Assembly (NCBI GenBank): GCA_009840005.1
Contig: VXOR01000078.1
Location: 2,501-30,393 of the forward strand
DNA length: 27,893 bases
Source of the DNA: Gemmatimonadota bacterium
GTDB taxonomy: Bacteria > Latescibacterota > UBA2968 > UBA8231
Direction: 5' to 3'
Position numbers and translations under genes: made by a program. Under the pieces are notes generated by a model. That model saw nothing but the letters and a program-made list of their open reading frames with translations. It had not been told where the DNA came from and did not search any database. Within the stretch, counting starts at the first letter, position 1, and each line of letters begins with the position of its first letter. Of the stretch, positions 24,477 to 27,893 are shown piece by piece.

Positions 24477-24711
24477 TTACAGGCGGAATAAGGGCCACTT
24501 CGTCGCCTGCTTGTAACGCGGTATGGCTCCCTGCGTACTCGGAATTGACCGCAACCGACAACACCTGCTGCACCGCAGCCAGTTGCGGATAGGCAGCCAC
24601 GAGTTCGCGCTGTAAGTCCGCGACTCGGCAACCTTCGGCGAGCTCCCACTCACAGCTTCTATGGCCGACGGCATCGCGGCATGAAGCAAAAAATAGAACC
24701 TTGATTTTCAT
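24466..24711 (-). CDS. moaD: Molybdopterin synthase sulfur carrier subunit MoaD
   Basis: An 81-residue ubiquitin-like protein. MKIKVLFFASCRDAVG is the usual MoaD opening, and the chain ends PPVSGG; the terminal Gly-Gly is adenylated and thiocarboxylated to carry the sulfur. ATG 24711 is the family-like start; a longer frame reaches 24756 but would begin inside the terminator of the upstream gene. No clear ribosome site or promoter is visible in front of it. Confidence 0.9.
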   Translation of the reverse strand: MKIKVLFFASCRDAVGHRSCEWELAEGCRVADLQRELVAAYPQLAAVQQVLSVAVNSEYAGSHTALQAGDEVALIPPVSGG

Positions 24712-24732
24712 AGCCAAGCGCAAATCACGGCC

Positions 24733-24770
24733 AAAAAAGGAAATGGGACCCCTCACTGAGGCCCCATTTC
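24733..24770 (-). terminator. Terminator after the cohesin-like gene (hairpin copy A)
   Basis: The inverted repeat GAAATGGG/CCCATTTC (24740-24747 with 24763-24770), extended inward by CCTC/GAGG after a bulge, is followed on the minus strand by six T (24733-24738). This is a textbook intrinsic terminator. Its sequence is closely related to the hairpin at 26916-26961. Confidence 0.8.
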
Positions 24771-24799
24771 ACTCACTGACTACTGCTGTTACGCACCCG

Positions 24800-24829
24800 G
24801 GTAGGGGGCGGTTTGAAATCGCCCCTACC
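24800..24829 (-). repeat. Hairpin spanning the stop codon of the cohesin-like gene
   Basis: GGTAGGGGGCG (24800-24810) pairs with CGCCCCTACC (24820-24829) with one bulged G and a 9-nt loop. The TAG stop codon (24825-24827) lies inside the stem. It precedes the true terminator by about 30 nt and could slow exonucleases or terminating ribosomes. Confidence 0.5.
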
Positions 24830-26891
24830 TGAGCAGCACCATCTTGCGCTTAGCTACAAAGTCGCCGGTGTGCAGCAAGTAAAAATACATGCCGCTAGCG
24901 ACGCTAGCGCCGCTTTCGCTCCGGCCATCCCACAAGGCTTGGTACTGACCTGCGGCCAGCGCCTCACCGTCAACTAACTTGCGCACGACCTGACCCGCGA
25001 TGTTGTAGATCGTCAGGGAAACGATCGCATCGCTGCTCAGCGCGTAGGGAATCGTGGTTTCCGGATTGAAAGGGTTGGGATAGTTCTGACTCAGCGAGTT
25101 AGCCAATGGCAGGGCGGCTAGCGGCTTAGCAGCCCAAGCCGCGCTGAAGTCAATCGCCAAGTTGAGGGCCTTGCCGGCCGCATTCTCTGTGTCGGTTTTC
25201 GCCGTAATGCTGAGGAAAGACACGACATCGGCGTCAACCTCAATCGACGAATTGCCGTCGGCATCGGTCGTATTGCGCACAAACGCGCTACCTTTGGGGG
25301 GAATCGTGCCAATACCGAGCACGGACACCCACTCCGCGCTGCGGTTGAACACATCCCACAAGATGGCCTGACCTTCGCCCGGGTCGCCCCAGGGGTTGGT
25401 ATAATTGACCGAGTACGTGATCTCGCCGGGGCTGTCGTCATCAACAGCGCCCGTATCGGCCCCAGAAGTCAACGCATTGCCAACCAGCGGCGCGGTGGCC
25501 ACCAGCACTGGATCCGGCCGGTTGAGGTGAATGCTGTGGCGATTAAACATCTCGGCTAACAGCTCGGTGTCCAAGTAATCGCGCTCGCCAGAGGACGGGC
25601 CGAGAGAAACGCTGTGGACCACAATATCCGCCTCCATCTCCTCGGTAAAGCTGTCCGAGGTGACGAGGGTGAAGGTCCCCAGAACACTATCGCCAGATAC
25701 GGGATCGTCATTGAGCGTAACGACTGCGCCGCCCCGCACCTGATTGCCTTCGACTTCCACACCCGGTGCCGGCAGGATAAACGCAGAGGAACCCGAAAAC
25801 GTGGTTTTCTCTAGATCAAAGGCTTCGGCGGGCGACACCGTCACGATGACCTCAACTTGCTTCACGCCGGCTAGCCCGGCTGCGGACAGCACGACTGGAA
25901 TGTTCGCACCCGCACCCGCGACTAGCTCGTTGCGGGCATTGTCATTATCATTCAGGGAAACCTGCGAGACGAACATCAACTGATCGGGGTCTGGCACCGC
26001 CCAAGTGGCGTCGAAATCAACCGCCAAATCAATGGTGTCACCGGCCGGATTTACAGCAGTCGTGCGCGCCCGAACGTCGAGCGAAGTCGCCGCCGCCTTT
26101 AAGTTGCCTTCGGCGTCAAACTGCACTGCCGCATTGCCACCCTCATCGGTCACATTCCGCAGGCACACGTACACGCCGGAGGGAACCTCGCCGACACCGA
26201 GCAGATAGACCGACCGCGAGCCAGTATTAGTGATGTCCCAAGCAATGGTCTGGCCCTTGGCGGGAGCACCATCATCCGTGTAATTGACCGAGAACTCGAT
26301 CTCGCCGTCGCTGCCGTCCGCGGCCGCCCCTGTGCCAATCGAGGAATAGGCCGGGTTAAAGGAAAGCGGCGAGGTCGCCAACATATCCGGCGGGGGCACG
26401 GCCCAATTGACGATAAACAATCCCTCGGCACCAAGAACATCCCGGTCCACAGACGACGACCCAATGGACACGCTGCTCACCACAACCTCGGCCGGGGAAT
26501 TTCTGCTAAAACTACTCGACGTCGTGAGGGTAAAAACACCCAACGCACCATCGCCATCTACCGCCTCGCCGGTAGCGGCCGCACCGCTTTTGACCTGCTC
26601 ATCCCCTAACAATTCCACGCCGGGCGAAAAGCCAAAAGCAGGCTCAAAGGTTGTCGCCGCTAGATCAAAGGCTTCCGCGGGCAATACCGTCAGGGTAATT
26701 TCAAACTGATTTACCCCGACCATTCCAGCGGCTGACACTGCCACCTGCACTTGCTCTCCAGCACCGGCGGCGGCATGTTCCCCATCCAGCGAAATGACGA
26801 CATTCGCGTTATCCCCGGCGACAGCAGCACCACAGAGTGCGAGCAACAGGGCGATGGCAAGAGAAAACGTCTTGCGCACGCTGTTCTGCAT
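24825..26891 (-). CDS. Secreted protein with two cohesin-like/Ig-like units and a FlgD-like tail
   Basis: A 688-residue exported protein with a signal peptide (1-25). Two copies of a two-domain unit follow. Each copy has a cohesin-like beta-sandwich (about 28-163 and 306-450) with the pattern V...SAAGxxGVxQxEx...TVxPAEAFDL...TTF, then an Ig-like domain (about 170-300 and 465-590) with EIxxSVNYT...GQxIxWDxxN. The last 80 residues (SQNYPNPFNPETTIPYAL ... SGMYFYLLHTGDF...) are a FlgD-like/Por-type sorting tail, so it is probably held at or released from the cell surface. No catalytic motif is seen. ATG 26891 has an AAGGAG box. Cohesin-like means fold-type resemblance read by eye; dockerin binding is not shown. 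Confidence 0.82.
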   Translation of the reverse strand: MQNSVRKTFSLAIALLLALCGAAVAGDNANVVISLDGEHAAAGAGEQVQVAVSAAGMVGVNQFEITLTVLPAEAFDLAATTFEPAFGFSPGVELLGDEQVKSGAAATGEAVDGDGALGVFTLTTSSSFSRNSPAEVVVSSVSIGSSSVDRDVLGAEGLFIVNWAVPPPDMLATSPLSFNPAYSSIGTGAAADGSDGEIEFSVNYTDDGAPAKGQTIAWDITNTGSRSVYLLGVGEVPSGVYVCLRNVTDEGGNAAVQFDAEGNLKAAATSLDVRARTTAVNPAGDTIDLAVDFDATWAVPDPDQLMFVSQVSLNDNDNARNELVAGAGANIPVVLSAAGLAGVKQVEVIVTVSPAEAFDLEKTTFSGSSAFILPAPGVEVEGNQVRGGAVVTLNDDPVSGDSVLGTFTLVTSDSFTEEMEADIVVHSVSLGPSSGERDYLDTELLAEMFNRHSIHLNRPDPVLVATAPLVGNALTSGADTGAVDDDSPGEITYSVNYTNPWGDPGEGQAILWDVFNRSAEWVSVLGIGTIPPKGSAFVRNTTDADGNSSIEVDADVVSFLSITAKTDTENAAGKALNLAIDFSAAWAAKPLAALPLANSLSQNYPNPFNPETTIPYALSSDAIVSLTIYNIAGQVVRKLVDGEALAAGQYQALWDGRSESGASVASGMYFYLLHTGDFVAKRKMVLLR

Positions 26892-26915
26892 AGTTGCTTC
26901 TCCTTCTATTTTATA

Positions 26916-26961
26916 TAGTGAAATGGGACCCCAATTTGAGGCTTGAGGTCCCATTTCACTA
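26916..26961 (-). repeat. 15-bp perfect inverted repeat between the two secreted-protein genes (hairpin copy B)
   Basis: TAGTGAAATGGGACC (26916-26930) is exactly complementary to GGTCCCATTTCACTA (26947-26961), with a 16-nt loop. It begins 21 nt after the stop of the putative-Ig protein gene and ends 25 nt before the start of the cohesin-like gene. Unlike copy A it has no T tract on either strand, so it may protect the upstream mRNA end or be part of the downstream leader rather than terminate. Confidence 0.7.
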
Positions 26962-26981
26962 ACTCGCTGTGCAGTGGGTGC

Positions 26982-27893
26982 TTACTTGAGTAGCAGCATC
27001 TTCTTGACTTCGTGGAACTCACCGCCCGCCTGCAAGCGGTAGAAATACATCCCCGAAGACAAGCTGTGTCCGCTGTCGTTCGTCGCGTCCCACTCCACGA
27101 CGTAGCGACCGGCATTCTGATGCTCGGCAATTAGTGTCCGAACCGGCTGACCAAGTACGTTATACACGGTCAGTTCCACGTCCGCCGCCTGCGGCAACGC
27201 ATACTGGATCGTCGTCGCTGGGTTGAACGGGTTCGGAAAGTTGTCTGCCAAGGAGAATGCGGCCGGCAGCGTCTGCAACGATAGCGATAAGCTCGCGCCG
27301 TTGGCGTCCGTGACCGTGTACGTATATACGGTCTCGCTCGCCGCGAGTGGCGTGCCCGCAATCGTCCGCGTAGCCACGTCAAACGTTAGGCCCGCCGGCA
27401 GGGCCGGCGAGAGGCTGTACGTCAACGGTGCCGTACCGCCTGCGCCTTCCGGCAGCGTGAGGCCCTCCACGGGCTGGCCAACGACGAATTCGCGGATTTC
27501 AGTCAAACCACCATCCGTCGGAACGATCTTACCAGCGCCAAACAAGTCACCGAAGCTCAGCGCCGCGTTGACCGTGATGGAGAACTCCAACGCCTCGTCT
27601 TCTTCTGCGCTGTCTGTCGCCAAGTAGAGGATAGCGGCCTCTGTGGCGGCTTCGGGCGTACCCGAAATCGTCCGCGTGGCTGCGTCAAACGACAGACCGG
27701 CAGGCAAGCCGAAAATTTGATACGTCACATCGCCTTCGCCGCCCATAGCTTCCGGCAGGACCAAAGCAGTGATCGCCGTACCAGCAGTATAAGCCTGGTC
27801 TGCGATCTCCTCGGCGAAATGGAGACCGGCCATCATGTCGCCGTCCATGTCGCCGTCCATGTCGCCGTCCATGTCGCCGTCCATGTCGCCGTC
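26982..27893 (-). CDS. Secreted putative-Ig protein with DGDM repeats and FlgD-like tail (5' end outside window)
   Basis: The visible 303 residues are the C-terminal part of a larger exported protein; the frame is open at the right edge. It begins with five DGDM units, then has two He_PIG-type putative Ig domains whose diagnostic strands are LPAGLSFDAATRTISGTP and LPAGLTFDVATRTIAGTP. The end is a FlgD-like tail from FPNPFNPATTIQYAL to GMYFYRLQAGGEF and MLLLK. Such domains are adhesive or structural rather than catalytic. The acidic Asp-Gly-Asp units could bind calcium and act as a flexible linker, but this is inference. It lies upstream of the cohesin-like gene and shares its tail type. Confidence 0.8.
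   Translation of the reverse strand, partial: DGDMDGDMDGDMDGDMDGDMMAGLHFAEEIADQAYTAGTAITALVLPEAMGGEGDVTYQIFGLPAGLSFDAATRTISGTPEAATEAAILYLATDSAEEDEALEFSITVNAALSFGDLFGAGKIVPTDGGLTEIREFVVGQPVEGLTLPEGAGGTAPLTYSLSPALPAGLTFDVATRTIAGTPLAASETVYTYTVTDANGASLSLSLQTLPAAFSLADNFPNPFNPATTIQYALPQAADVELTVYNVLGQPVRTLIAEHQNAGRYVVEWDATNDSGHSLSSGMYFYRLQAGGEFHEVKKMLLLK
27834..27893. repeat. 12-bp tandem repeat, at least five copies
   Basis: Five perfect head-to-tail copies of CATGTCGCCGTC run up to the window edge and code for (DGDM)n on the minus strand. The array is continuous to the last base, so its full length is unknown. The unit is a multiple of three, so copy number changes would keep the frame. Confidence 0.9.

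Noticed and set aside
26900..26930. TATAAA-like -10 box in front of the cohesin-like gene
   Set aside because: No -35 element at suitable distance, and the transcript would start within about 20 nt of the ATG, removing most of the ribosome site.
27834..27893. Possible CRISPR-like repeat
   Set aside because: The 12-bp units are directly adjacent without spacers and stay in the reading frame of a secreted protein, so this is a coding minisatellite.

Overview
This 27.9 kb window is a gene-dense chromosomal segment. Every gene I can support lies on the minus strand, so transcription runs from high to low coordinates. There are no tRNA or rRNA genes, insertion sequences, phage genes or CRISPR arrays that I can see, and no gene-free stretch longer than 300 bases. 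The organism is a diderm bacterium: it has BamA, an OmpH/Skp chaperone, LolA, LolC/E and LolD. Three secreted proteins end in FlgD-like C-terminal tails of the FNPxTxIxYxL...GMYFYxL type, which are typical of the FCB group and relatives (Latescibacterota, KSB1, Marinimicrobia and similar). With these tails it also carries a complete McsA-McsB-ClpC arginine-phosphorylation module and an L-rhamnose isomerase. My best guess is an uncultured Latescibacterota-like bacterium. That assignment is inference from gene content, not from a marker-gene tree.

Layout, in transcription order from the right edge. (1) 27893-24825: two secreted, modular proteins. The first is cut by the window edge, starts in a 12-bp tandem repeat coding for DGDM units and has two putative-Ig domains. 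The second has a duplicated cohesin-like plus Ig-like unit. Both end in FlgD-like tails, and a related hairpin follows each gene. (2) 24711-23560: moaD, moaE and a dual-specificity phosphatase. (3) 23484-23290: a 64-residue zinc-ribbon protein with its own promoter and terminator. (4) 23203-19128: a YbbR-domain protein, tsaD and a membrane von Willebrand A protein, closed by a terminator. (5) 19024-4237: a tightly packed run of ftsK, lolA, a subtilase, a DUF4352-like membrane protein, prfB, lolC/E, lolD, mcsA, mcsB, clpC and bamA. Most junctions overlap or are 1-7 nt apart; the exception is 146 nt before clpC. (6) 4087-1784: a small conserved lipoprotein, ompH, fabZ and pyrB. (7) 1721-1605: a 38-residue, very basic protein with its own promoter and terminator. 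(8) 1524-1: a Gfo/Idh/MocA oxidoreductase and the 5' half of an L-rhamnose isomerase gene.

The main block joins envelope construction (lipoprotein trafficking, BamA, chaperone, fatty-acid dehydratase) with cell division (FtsK), translation termination (RF2, with the classical programmed +1 frameshift) and protein quality control (McsAB-ClpC). Its most distinctive points are the McsA-McsB-ClpC set in a diderm, with lolC/lolD where Firmicutes have ctsR and with bamA one base after clpC; the RF2 frameshift, which hides 23 N-terminal residues from naive gene calling; and the self-contained 38-codon basic gene, whose terminator sits directly in front of the rhamnose-type genes. I did not find a clear, wholly new multi-gene system. 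The best candidates for undescribed biology are the cohesin-like secreted protein with its repeated hairpins, the two small autonomous genes and the small lipoprotein beside bamA/ompH.
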